Of a DNA stretch of 64,000 bases, positions 33,230 to 45,196 are shown piece by piece; position 1 is the first letter of the stretch, and every line of letters starts with the position of its first letter. The stretch comes from Streptomyces panaciradicis. Its GTDB lineage: Bacteria > Actinomycetota > Actinomycetes > Streptomycetales > Streptomycetaceae. The position numbers and the translations under genes are program-made. The DNA is taken from contig NZ_JAMGBF010000003.1 of the NCBI RefSeq assembly GCF_023516615.1, positions 103,425 to 167,424 on the forward strand. Direction: 5' to 3'. A model generated the notes under the pieces. The model ran no database searches, was not told where the DNA came from, and saw only the letters and a program-made list of their open reading frames with translations.

Positions 33230-33271
33230 CCGCGCGTTGGGGACGCGCGTTCAAAATCTGGGGGGAACAAC

Positions 33272-33496
33272 GTGTACGGACGACCCGCCCTGGGGGCACT
33301 GCTGCCTCTTGCAGGGGCGATGGCCGCGCCGGAAGCCATTCCAGGGCTACCTCTGGCCAAAACACTACAAGCAGCAGCCGGGGCCGGATTTCTGTTCTAC
33401 TGCCTATCGGCGTGTGCGATTCTGCTGGCCCGCATACGACTGCGCCGCCAGGCGCTCAAAGCACAGCTCCAGGCCGGGAGCAGCCGTGATCACTGA
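33272..33496 (+). CDS. Small single-pass membrane protein of the polysaccharide locus
   Basis: A 74-residue protein that I do not recognise. It starts at GTG 33272, directly after GGGGGGAACAAC, the same leader that precedes the divergent DUF2334 gene. A hydrophobic stretch near residues 33-51 (TLQAAAGAGFLFYCLSACAILLARIRLRR) is one membrane segment followed by a basic cytoplasmic tail. It overlaps the glycosyltransferase gene by 11 bases, so the two are coupled. Small membrane partners such as PgaD assist other synthases, so an accessory role is a reasonable inference. An upstream in-frame ATG at 33191 lies in the promoter region and is unlikely. Confidence 0.7.
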   Translation: MYGRPALGALLPLAGAMAAPEAIPGLPLAKTLQAAAGAGFLFYCLSACAILLARIRLRRQALKAQLQAGSSRDH

Positions 33497-34730
33497 ACTG
33501 CTGCTATGGTCGAGCATCACTTTGATCGTGGCCGCCGGCTGTTACAACACGAGCCTGTTCGTGCTCTCGAGACGCAGAATTCGGCGTTCCCGTACCGACC
33601 GGCGAGAGCGCTTCTACATATATCTGCTCGCCTGTCTGAACGAAGAGAAAGTCCTTTCGGAAAGCCTGGCGCGCATCACGTCTCTTCCCGGCCGTAATTT
33701 CATGGCACTGGTGATCGACGACGGTTCCGACGACCGTACTTCCGAGATCGCCCTGGCCGCCGATCCGCAATTGGTCCGACTGCACCGGCGCAACCCGCCG
33801 AACGCGCGCCGGGGCAAAGGCGCCGCACTCAATGACGGCGTGCGGTACATCCGGGAATCCGGGCTGCTCGACGGCCGCGCTCCCGAGGACGTGGTGCTGT
33901 GCGTGGTCGACGCCGACGGGCGACTCGATCCGCACATCATGCAGTCCGTGGACCCGTACTTCGACGACCCGAGGACGGGCGCCGTCCAGGTCTGCGTGCG
34001 CATGTACAACCGCGACCTCGGGCTGCTCGCCCGCATGCAGGACATGGAGTTCGTCGTCTACGGCGACGTCTTCCAGAGCGCGCGCCGCTTCATCGGCAGC
34101 GTGGGCATGGGCGGCAACGGCCAGTTCATGCGGCTCGCGGCGCTCGACACCCTGGACGGCGACGGTCCGTGGAGCGACAGCCTCACCGAGGACCTCGACC
34201 TGGGCGTCCGGCTGATCGCCAAGGGCTGGACCAACCAGCACTGCACCACCGCCGCGGTCTCCCAGCAGGCCGTGCTCAGCCTGCGCCGGCTGGTCCGCCA
34301 GCGCTCCCGCTGGTTCCAGGGGCATCTGCAGTCGGCCGGGCTCGTCCCGCTCATCCTCAGGGACGTGCCGACCCGGCCCGCGCTGGACCTGCTGTACCAC
34401 CTCTCCAGCCCGGTGCTGATCCTGCTCACCTCGCTGCTGCCGGTGTCGTTCCTCGCCGCCCTGGGCGCCACCACCGTGGCCTCCGTCCAGGTCGGCCACC
34501 CGCTGGTGTCGCCCATGTGGCTGCTGGGCCCGTATCTGCTGTCGTTCACGACCGCCTACGCGTACGGCTACGTGTACGCCAAGCGTGAGCGGGACCTGGG
34601 CCTGGTGCGCTCGGTGCTGATCGCCCACGTCTTCGTCCTGTACGGCTACATCTGGTTCGCGGCCGGCTGGTGGGGCTTCTGGCGGATGCTCACCGGCCAG
34701 CGCGGCTGGCTGAAGACGGCCCGCACCTGA
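33486..34730 (+). CDS. Membrane glycosyltransferase family 2 (processive polysaccharide synthase type)
   Basis: A 414-residue inner-membrane enzyme. One N-terminal membrane segment (TELLLWSSITLIVAAGCYNTSLFVL) precedes a GT-A domain with DDGSD at 78-82, DADG at 142-145, TED at 234-236 and QRSRW at 272-276, the D,D,D,Q-x-x-R-W signature of processive synthases such as hyaluronan, cellulose and PNAG synthases. Three to four C-terminal membrane segments follow. GTG at 33486 has GGGAG 6 bases upstream. The first 350 bases are visibly less GC-rich than neighbours (for example catatatctg). With an epimerase downstream, the donor may be UDP-ManNAc or UDP-GlcNAc. Confidence 0.9.
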   Translation: MITELLLWSSITLIVAAGCYNTSLFVLSRRRIRRSRTDRRERFYIYLLACLNEEKVLSESLARITSLPGRNFMALVIDDGSDDRTSEIALAADPQLVRLHRRNPPNARRGKGAALNDGVRYIRESGLLDGRAPEDVVLCVVDADGRLDPHIMQSVDPYFDDPRTGAVQVCVRMYNRDLGLLARMQDMEFVVYGDVFQSARRFIGSVGMGGNGQFMRLAALDTLDGDGPWSDSLTEDLDLGVRLIAKGWTNQHCTTAAVSQQAVLSLRRLVRQRSRWFQGHLQSAGLVPLILRDVPTRPALDLLYHLSSPVLILLTSLLPVSFLAALGATTVASVQVGHPLVSPMWLLGPYLLSFTTAYAYGYVYAKRERDLGLVRSVLIAHVFVLYGYIWFAAGWWGFWRMLTGQRGWLKTART

Positions 34731-34821
34731 CCCACCGCACCCGCGCACCCTCAGGCCGAATCCGCATCACGGCCGCACCCGAGGACATTCAGGCCGCGCC
34801 CGGACCCGCGCGTGTCCTCAT

Positions 34822-34850
34822 CTCTCATCACGCACCACCTCTCATCACGC
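34822..34850 (+). repeat. Direct repeat upstream of wecB
   Basis: Two copies of CTCTCATCACGC (34822-34833 and 34839-34850) separated by 5 bases, a 17-base period, about 40 bases before the epimerase start. It could be an activator site or chance; no other copy was noticed. Confidence 0.4.
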
Positions 34851-34890
34851 GGTCCGCCGCTGCGACCGCGCACGCCCAAGGGGGGCACCC

Positions 34891-36054
34891 ATGTCCACTC
34901 ACCCGTCAGCCGTCCCCGTACGCGCCATGCTCGTGCTCGGCACCCGGCCGGAAGCCATCAAACTGGCGCCCGTGGCACGGGCCATGGCCGCGAGCCCGCA
35001 GTTCGAGCCGATCGTCGTCACCACCGGCCAGCACCGCGAGATGCTCGACCAGATGCTCGGCATGCTGCGCGTCCACGCCCGCATCGCGCTCGACGTGATG
35101 CGCAACCGCCAGCAGCTGTCCGACCTGACCGCGCGGCTGGTGCGGGAGCTCGGCGAGGTCATGCGGGAACACCGGCCGGACCTGGTCGTGGTGCAGGGGG
35201 ACACCACCACCGCGCTCGCCGGGGCGCTCGCCGCCTTCTACGAGAAGATCCCGGTCGCCCACGTCGAGGCCGGGCTGCGCACCGGCGTCCTGGACAACCC
35301 GTTCCCGGAGGAGCTCAACCGCTGCCTCATCAGCCGGATGACCCGCTGGCACTTCGCGCCGACCCCGGCCGCCGCCCGGCACCTGACGGACGAAGGGGTC
35401 GCGCCGGAGCAGGTGTTCACCACCGGCAACACCGTCATCGACAACCTGCTGTGGGTGCTGGCCGAGGGCAACGGCACCTCGGCGTTCCGCACCGGCGCCA
35501 GACGCGTCCTGGTCACCCTGCACCGCCGGGAGAACCAGGGCGAGCGGATGCGCGGCATGGGCAGGGCGCTGACCCGGCTCGCGGCGCGCGGGGACGTCGA
35601 GATCGTACTGCCGCTGCACAAGAGCCCGGCCGTGCGCGAGGCGCTGCTGCCCGAGCTGGAGGGGCAGGCCGGCATCCGGCTCGTCGAGCCGCTCGGCTAT
35701 CTGGACTTCGCCGCCACGCTCGCCGAGTGCGACCTGGTCCTCACCGACTCCGGCGGCATCCAGGAGGAGGCCCCGAGCCTGAGCAAGCCCGCGCTGGTCC
35801 TGCGGACGACCACCGAACGACCCGAGGCGGTGGAGGCCGGCGCGGCCCGGCTCATCGGTACCGATCCGGAGGCCGTCGTCGCCCACGCCGCCCAGCTCCT
35901 CGACGATCCGGCCGAGTACCGGAAGATGGCGGGCGCCGGCAACCCCTTCGGCGACGGCCGCGCCGCCACCCGCATCCTGGCGCAGCTGGCCGAGGACTTC
36001 GCGGCCGATGTCCCCGCCGGGCTCACGGCGTCCGGGCCATACTCGGCGGCATGA
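34891..36054 (+). CDS. wecB: UDP-N-acetylglucosamine 2-epimerase (non-hydrolysing)
   Basis: A 387-residue cytoplasmic epimerase that interconverts UDP-GlcNAc and UDP-ManNAc. Family motifs are LGTRPEAIKLAPVARAM, TTGQHREMLDQML, QGDTTTALAGALAAFYEKIPVAHVEAGLRTG (split here only for reference), NPFPEELNR, VTLHRRENQGERM and LTDSGGIQEEAPSL. AGGGGGG about 6 bases before ATG 34891 supports the start. It lies 160 bases after the GT2 synthase and overlaps the next gene by 4 bases. It likely supplies the sugar nucleotide for the polysaccharide of this locus or for wall teichoic-type polymers. Confidence 0.95.
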   Translation: MSTHPSAVPVRAMLVLGTRPEAIKLAPVARAMAASPQFEPIVVTTGQHREMLDQMLGMLRVHARIALDVMRNRQQLSDLTARLVRELGEVMREHRPDLVVVQGDTTTALAGALAAFYEKIPVAHVEAGLRTGVLDNPFPEELNRCLISRMTRWHFAPTPAAARHLTDEGVAPEQVFTTGNTVIDNLLWVLAEGNGTSAFRTGARRVLVTLHRRENQGERMRGMGRALTRLAARGDVEIVLPLHKSPAVREALLPELEGQAGIRLVEPLGYLDFAATLAECDLVLTDSGGIQEEAPSLSKPALVLRTTTERPEAVEAGAARLIGTDPEAVVAHAAQLLDDPAEYRKMAGAGNPFGDGRAATRILAQLAEDFAADVPAGLTASGPYSAA

Positions 36055-36713
36055 CGCGCAGGGGCCGTATCGTCACCAGGCTGGCACTGGCACTCGGGCT
36101 GGCCGCGGTGGTCGCGGTCGCCGTGAGCCGGTGCCAGGGCGACGGCTCCCCGCCGCCGAAGCCGTGGGTCGACGGCACGACCCACGGCCGCTGGCTGTCG
36201 GTCTTCAACGGCATGGGCAGCAACGTCGGTGACGACGCGTCACTGTCCCTGTCCCCCATGACCGCCGAGGACCCGGGGACCACGCACGCCGGTCTGGTGG
36301 TGACCACCGCCTCCTACACGGACGTGACGTACGAGGCCCGGATGCGGACGGTGAAGCAGCTGCGCTCCCCCAGGCCGAACCCCTGGGAAGTGCCGTGGCT
36401 GGTCTGGGCGTACACCGACCCGGAGCACTTCTACTACATCACCCTCAAACCGAACGGCTGGGAGCTCGGCAAGCGGGACCCCGCGTATCCGGGCGGCCAG
36501 CGCTTCCTGGCGACGGGCCGGACGCCGTACCCGGTCGGCCGCTGGTACGACGTGACGGTCGAGCAGCGGGGCGCGGTGCTGTCGGTGTCGGTGGCCGGTA
36601 AGCCACTGGTGACGTTCACGGACGCCGAACGGCCCTACGACCGGGGCAGGGTGGGCGCGTACACCGAGGACGCGACCGTGAGGTTCGAGGGCCTGAAGGC
36701 GAGTTCGGGATGA
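36051..36713 (+). CDS. Membrane-anchored or secreted jelly-roll (DUF1080/LamG-like) protein
   Basis: A 220-residue protein. An N-terminal basic stretch and one hydrophobic segment (RLALALGLAAVVAVAVSRC) act as a signal or anchor. The body has the sandwich-type pattern GRWLSVFNGMGSNVGDD, YTDPEHFYYITLKPNGWELGKRD, YPVGRWYDVTVEQRGAVLSVSVAGKPLVTF and RGRVGAYTEDATVRFEGLKA, common to DUF1080 and concanavalin-like domains that bind or cleave sugars. Catalytic residues are not evident, so carbohydrate binding is the safer guess. It is coupled to wecB (ATGA) and ends the unit just before a strong terminator. Confidence 0.72.
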   Translation: MTRRGRIVTRLALALGLAAVVAVAVSRCQGDGSPPPKPWVDGTTHGRWLSVFNGMGSNVGDDASLSLSPMTAEDPGTTHAGLVVTTASYTDVTYEARMRTVKQLRSPRPNPWEVPWLVWAYTDPEHFYYITLKPNGWELGKRDPAYPGGQRFLATGRTPYPVGRWYDVTVEQRGAVLSVSVAGKPLVTFTDAERPYDRGRVGAYTEDATVRFEGLKASSG

Positions 36714-36722
36714 GAAAGGCGA

Positions 36723-36764
36723 TGGCGCCTGCCCTCAGTCCGGTCGGGGACTGGGCAGGCGCCA
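36723..36764. terminator. Intrinsic terminator after the polysaccharide unit
   Basis: TGGCGCCTGCCC pairs with GGGCAGGCGCCA, and inside it CAGTCC pairs with GGACTG. It is a long GC-rich hairpin between the converging 36051 gene and gltD. A second small hairpin (CCGTAC/GTACGG) follows near 36773-36790. Confidence 0.8.
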
Positions 36765-36809
36765 CCTGTGTTCCGTACGCCTTTGTACGGGACGTTCTGT
36801 GACCGGCCG

Positions 36810-38265
36810 TCAGACCATCAGGGAGCGGTCCGTCGGGCGGATCGGGGCCGGCAGGTCGCTGGCGCCGGTCAGGAAGCGGTCGCAGCCGCGGGCGGCGGAG
36901 CGGCCCTCGGCGATCGCCCACACGATGAGCGACTGGCCGCGGCCGGCGTCACCGGCGACGAAGACGCCCGGCACGTTGGTCTGGAAGTCGGCGTCGCGGG
37001 CGATGTTGCCGCGCTCGTCGAGCTCCAGGCCGAACTGCTCGACCAGGCCGTTCTCCCGGTCGGTGCCGGTGAAGCCCATCGCGAGGGTGACCAGCTGGGC
37101 CGGGATCTTGCGCTCGGTGCCCGGCTTCGGGGTCAGCCTGCCCTCGACGAACTCCACCTCGGTGAGGTGCAGCCACTGGACGTTGCCGTCCTCGTCGCCC
37201 TCGAAGTGGGTCGTGGAGACGGAGTAGACCCGCTCGCCGCCCTCCTCGTGCGCGGACGTCACCTTGTACAGCATCGGGAACGTCGGCCACGGCTGGGTGA
37301 CGTTGTTCCGCTCCTCGCCCGGGCGGGGCATGATCTCCAGCTGCGTGACGGAGGCCGCGCCCTGGCGGTGGGCGGTGCCCACGCAGTCGGCGCCGGTGTC
37401 GCCGCCGCCGATGACCACGACGTGCTTGCCCTCGGCCGAGATCGGGGCGGTGACGTAGTCGCCCTCCTGGACCTTGTTGGCCAGCGGCAGGTACTCCATC
37501 GCCTGGTAGACGCCCTTCAACTCCCGCCCGGGGACGGGGAGATCACGGGCGGTGGTGGCGCCGGCGGCGATGACGACCGCGTCGTACCGCTTCTTCAGGT
37601 CGGTCGCCTTGAGGTCGCGGCCGATCTCGACACCGGTACGGAAGCGGGTGCCCTCCGCGCGCATCTGCTCGATGCGGCGGTTGATGTGCCGCTTCTCCAT
37701 CTTGAACTCGGGGATGCCGTAGCGCAGCAGGCCGCCGATGCGGTCGGCCCGCTCGTACACGGCGACGGTGTGGCCCGCCCGGGTCAGCTGCTGGGCGGCG
37801 GCCAGGCCGGCCGGGCCCGAGCCGATGACGGCGACCGTCTTGCCCGACAGGCGCTCGGGGATCTGCGCGGCGACCGTGCCGGCGTCCCACGCCTTGTCGA
37901 TGATCGAGACCTCGACGTTCTTGATGGTGACGGCCGGCTGGTTGATGCCGAGCACGCACGCCGACTCACAGGGAGCCGGGCACAGACGGCCCGTGAACTC
38001 CGGGAAGTTGTTCGTGGCGTGCAGGCGCTCGGAGGCCGCCGTCCAGTCCTCGCGGTAGGCGTAGTCGTTCCACTCGGGGATCAGGTTCCCCAGCGGACAG
38101 CCGTTGTGGCAGAACGGGATGCCGCAGTCCATGCACCGGCCGGCCTGCTTGCTGATGATCGGCAGCAGGGAGCCGGGGACGTAGACCTCGTTCCAGTCCT
38201 TGACGCGCTCCTCGACGGGACGGGACTTGGCGACCTCGCGGCCGTGGTTCAAAAAGCCCTTCGGG

Positions 38266-38273
<8 letters not shown>
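36810..38273 (-). CDS. gltD: Glutamate synthase (NADPH) small subunit
   Basis: A 487-residue flavoprotein that passes electrons from NADPH to the large subunit for glutamate synthesis from glutamine and 2-oxoglutarate. The N-terminal cysteine cluster [19 protein letters not shown] and the later [12 protein letters not shown] bind [4Fe-4S] centres. FAD site: [27 protein letters not shown] site: [18 protein letters not shown]-terminal FAD contact: [26 protein letters not shown] at 38273 lies 8 bases inside the end of gltB, so the subunits are translationally coupled. Confidence 0.97.
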
Positions 38274-42858
<4,585 letters not shown>

Positions 42859-42925
42859 CGGCTCTCCCGTCGTCGTCTCAAGTGGCATGCATATTGCCGA
42901 GGGACGACGTTGGCCCTCTGCGGAG

Positions 42926-42941
42926 TGCAAAATTTCGTGCA
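42926..42941. promoter_or_regulatory. Inverted repeat in the gltB leader or promoter
   Basis: TGCAAAATTTCGTGCA: TGCA arms flank an AT-rich centre, which is unusual for this GC-rich genome. It lies about 70-85 bases upstream of the gltB start. Confidence 0.4.
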
Positions 42942-42965
42942 GGTTACATGATGGAGCGATTCTCG

Positions 42966-42986
42966 GGAACCGGGATATCCCGTTCC
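42966..42986. promoter_or_regulatory. 21-base palindrome upstream of gltB
   Basis: GGAAC and GTTCC flank the perfect palindrome GGGATATCCC with one extra C on one side. It lies about 110-130 bases before gltB, a position suitable for an activator or repressor of glutamate synthase. No regulator gene is adjacent. Confidence 0.5.
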
Positions 42987-43189
42987 AACATGCGGACACC
43001 GCGCGGCTGCGGCGCGGGTGCCGCGCCTGCGGTGGAAGCTATGGGGGCCGAACGGGACAGATCGATGTCCGCCGACCCGAAAGGCGGGGAGAGCTGCGTC
43101 GCCCTTCCCGCGGATGCGCGGCAGGCCTCATTGCCTGCAGCGCGTACGGCTCATGCCCGGTGGTCAACCATTCGAAACCAGCGAGTAAC

Positions 43190-43221
43190 GGCTACTTATG
43201 CGGCCCAACGCATAAGTACCA
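43190..43221 (-). terminator. Terminator of the VIT1-family gene
   Basis: TACTTATGCG (43193-43202) pairs perfectly with CGCATAAGTA (43209-43218) around a 6-base loop, with flanking GGC/GCC able to extend it. It begins about 10 bases past the transporter stop on the minus strand. Confidence 0.75.
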
Positions 43222-43227
43222 GCCGCC

Positions 43228-43959
43228 CTATCCTACGGCCGTTCCGAAGAAGCTGCCCAGGGCGTACGTCACACCCGCCGCGGCACCACCGAGAGCGAGC
43301 TGACGCAGACCGCTGTACCACCAGCTGCGCGCGGTCACCCGGGCCACCACCGCACCGCAGGCGAAGAGCCCGAACAGCGCGAGCAGCAGGGCCGGCCACA
43401 GCGCGGTCGCACCGAGCAGGTACGGCAGTACGGGCAGCAGGGCGCCCAGCGCGAAGGAGCCGAACGAGGAGACGGCGGCGACGAGCGGCGAGGGCAGGTC
43501 GCTCGGATCGATCCCGAGCTCCTCGCGGGCGTGGATCTCCAGGGCCTGCTCGGGGTCCTTCGACAGCTGCCGGGCGACCTCGCGGGCCAGCGCGGGCTCG
43601 ACGCCCCGGGCCTGGTACAGGGCCGCCAGCTCGGCCTCCTCGTCGGCCGGGTGCTTGCGCAGCTCGGCACGCTCCACGGCCAGCTCGGCCTCGACGAGCT
43701 CGCGCTGCGAGGCGACGGAGGTGTACTCTCCGGCGGCCATCGAGAAGGCGCCCGCGGCGAGCCCGGCGAGGCCGGTCAGCACGAGGGTGCTCGGGCTCAC
43801 GGCCCCGCCGGCGACACCGGTCATCAGCGCGAGGTTGGAGACCAGCCCGTCCATGGCCCCGAACACGGCCGGCCGCAGCCAGCCCCCGTTGACGTCCCGG
43901 TGCGTGTGGTTGTCACGGTGCGCCTCGTGGAGCGTGGCCTCGGTCTCGATGATCGCCAT
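43228..43959 (-). CDS. VIT1/CCC1-family metal transporter
   Basis: A 243-residue membrane protein related to the vacuolar iron transporter. The family opening GGWLRPAVFGAMDGLVSNLALMTGVAGG and ASAAGEYTSVASQRE-like region (here SMAAGEYTSVASQRELVEAEL) mark segments 1 and 2. A cytoplasmic, Glu/His-rich region (residues about 85-145) is the metal-binding domain, followed by three further segments. It probably exports iron or manganese from the cytosol. A 16-bp inverted repeat (43986-44001) lies 26 bases upstream, which may be the site of a metal-responsive regulator. Metal specificity is not deducible. Confidence 0.88.
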   Translation of the reverse strand: MAIIETEATLHEAHRDNHTHRDVNGGWLRPAVFGAMDGLVSNLALMTGVAGGAVSPSTLVLTGLAGLAAGAFSMAAGEYTSVASQRELVEAELAVERAELRKHPADEEAELAALYQARGVEPALAREVARQLSKDPEQALEIHAREELGIDPSDLPSPLVAAVSSFGSFALGALLPVLPYLLGATALWPALLLALFGLFACGAVVARVTARSWWYSGLRQLALGGAAAGVTYALGSFFGTAVG

Positions 43960-43985
43960 AGCGGGGGTCCCCCAGGGAAGCTAAG

Positions 43986-44001
43986 CCAAAGCTAACTTTG
44001 G
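43986..44001. promoter_or_regulatory. Inverted repeat upstream of the VIT1-family gene
   Basis: CCAAAG and CTTTGG are perfect 6-base arms around CTAA. The position, 26-42 bases before the transporter start, fits an operator overlapping the promoter. It does not match the DmdR/IdeR box. Confidence 0.5.
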
Positions 44002-44227
44002 ACAATGTCTACTCTTCGACAACACGGAACCTACGCCTTCGCATTCCCGTCCGCCAGCAAGGAAAGGCTGGGCTAACCTGCGCTTTCGTGGTGTCGACCG
44101 GGTGACATGAGGCCCCTCGAGGCTGAGGTCAACCGCCGATGGTGGGACTTATCCCCAAAGGGTTTCGCGCCCTTGACGGACAAAGGGGCCCGCGCCCTGT
44201 ACGGCCCCCCTCCCGGAGAGGCCCCGT

Positions 44228-45196
44228 ATGCCATCGATCCGCGAACGCGCACGCGGCGCACTGCTCGGTCTGGCGGTCGGGGACGCCCTCGGGGCCCCCG
44301 CCGAGAACCTGAGACCGTCGGAGATCAGGGCCCGCTGGGGCCGTATCACCGGTTACGTCGCGGACGAGCCGTCCGGCACGGACGACACGGAGTACGCGAT
44401 CTTCTCCGGCCTGCTGCTGGCCCGCCACGGCTCGGCCCTCACCCCGGCCCATGTGGAGGCGGCCTGGCACGAGTGGATCGCGGACCGCGCGGAGGGCCCC
44501 TTCCGCGGGGCGGGCTTCAGCGAACGCGGCACCCTGCAGAACCTCCGCCGCGGTCTCGCGGCCCCCATCTCGGCCCAGCACCGGCACGCCTGGAGCGACG
44601 GCCTGGCCATGCGCGCGGCCCCCTTCGGCGTCTTCGCGGCGGGCCGCCCCGCCGAGGCGGCCCGGCTGGCGGCGATCGACGGCTCGGTGAGCCACGAGGG
44701 CGAGGGCATCTACGGCGGCCAGGCGGTGGCGGCCGGGGTGGCGGCGGCGATGGCGGGCGCGCCGCCGACCGCCGTGGTCGCCTCGGCCCTCGCGGTCGTC
44801 CCCGACGACTCCTGGACGGCCCGCTCCCTGCGCCGCGCCGTCACGGTGGCCCACCGCGGCGAACGGGCGGTCCGCTCGGCGGTCGTCATCGGCGGCTACC
44901 CCTGGACCGACCTGGCCCCGGAGGCCGTGGCGCTGGCCTTCGGCGCGTACGCGGCGGCCGACGGCGACTTCCGCGACGCGGTCCTCACCGCGGTGAACAT
45001 GGGCCGCGACGCGGACACCACGGCCGCGGTCGCGGGCGCGCTGGCCGGCGCGACACGGGGCGAGGCGGAGATCCCGCGGGAGTGGGCGTCCGCGATCGGC
45101 CCGGCCCGGGGAACCTGCCTGCCGGCGATGGCGGGACACCACGTCCTGAAGGTGGCCGACCTGCTGACGACGACCCTCACGGAGGCCACCCCATGA
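44228..45196 (+). CDS. ADP-ribosylglycohydrolase family protein, paralogue 1
   Basis: A 322-residue ARH/DraG-fold protein with a complete set of metal motifs: GLAVGDALGAPAE at the N-terminus, GTDDTEYAIF near residue 50, and NMGRDADTTAAVAGALAGA near the C-terminus. These residues hold two Mg2+ ions and the ADP-ribose in characterised family members, so it should be catalytically active. Possible substrates are ADP-ribosyl-protein, ADP-ribosyl-DNA or another N- or O-riboside. GGAGAGG sits 7 bases before ATG 44228. It heads a seven-gene unit in which every junction overlaps. Confidence 0.9.
   Translation: MPSIRERARGALLGLAVGDALGAPAENLRPSEIRARWGRITGYVADEPSGTDDTEYAIFSGLLLARHGSALTPAHVEAAWHEWIADRAEGPFRGAGFSERGTLQNLRRGLAAPISAQHRHAWSDGLAMRAAPFGVFAAGRPAEAARLAAIDGSVSHEGEGIYGGQAVAAGVAAAMAGAPPTAVVASALAVVPDDSWTARSLRRAVTVAHRGERAVRSAVVIGGYPWTDLAPEAVALAFGAYAAADGDFRDAVLTAVNMGRDADTTAAVAGALAGATRGEAEIPREWASAIGPARGTCLPAMAGHHVLKVADLLTTTLTEATP

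Larger units (their letters stand above)
42859..43189. other. Gene-free region upstream of gltB
   Basis: No convincing gene was found on either strand; open frames here are short shadows. It must hold the gltB promoter, read on the minus strand, but no clear -35/-10 pair was identified. Two inverted repeats at 42926-42941 and 42966-42986 are the only structured elements seen. Confidence 0.6.

Noticed and set aside
33030..33850. Locally lower GC around the polysaccharide promoter and 5' end of the GT2 gene, considered as a transferred island
   Set aside because: No mobility genes, direct repeats or tRNA junctions; reduced GC near starts and promoters is normal.
44063..44081. Possible DmdR/IdeR iron box (AAAGGCTGGGCTAACCTGC) between the metal transporter and the ARH operon
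   Set aside because: Only about 12 of 19 positions agree with the palindromic consensus and one arm is degraded; too weak to call.
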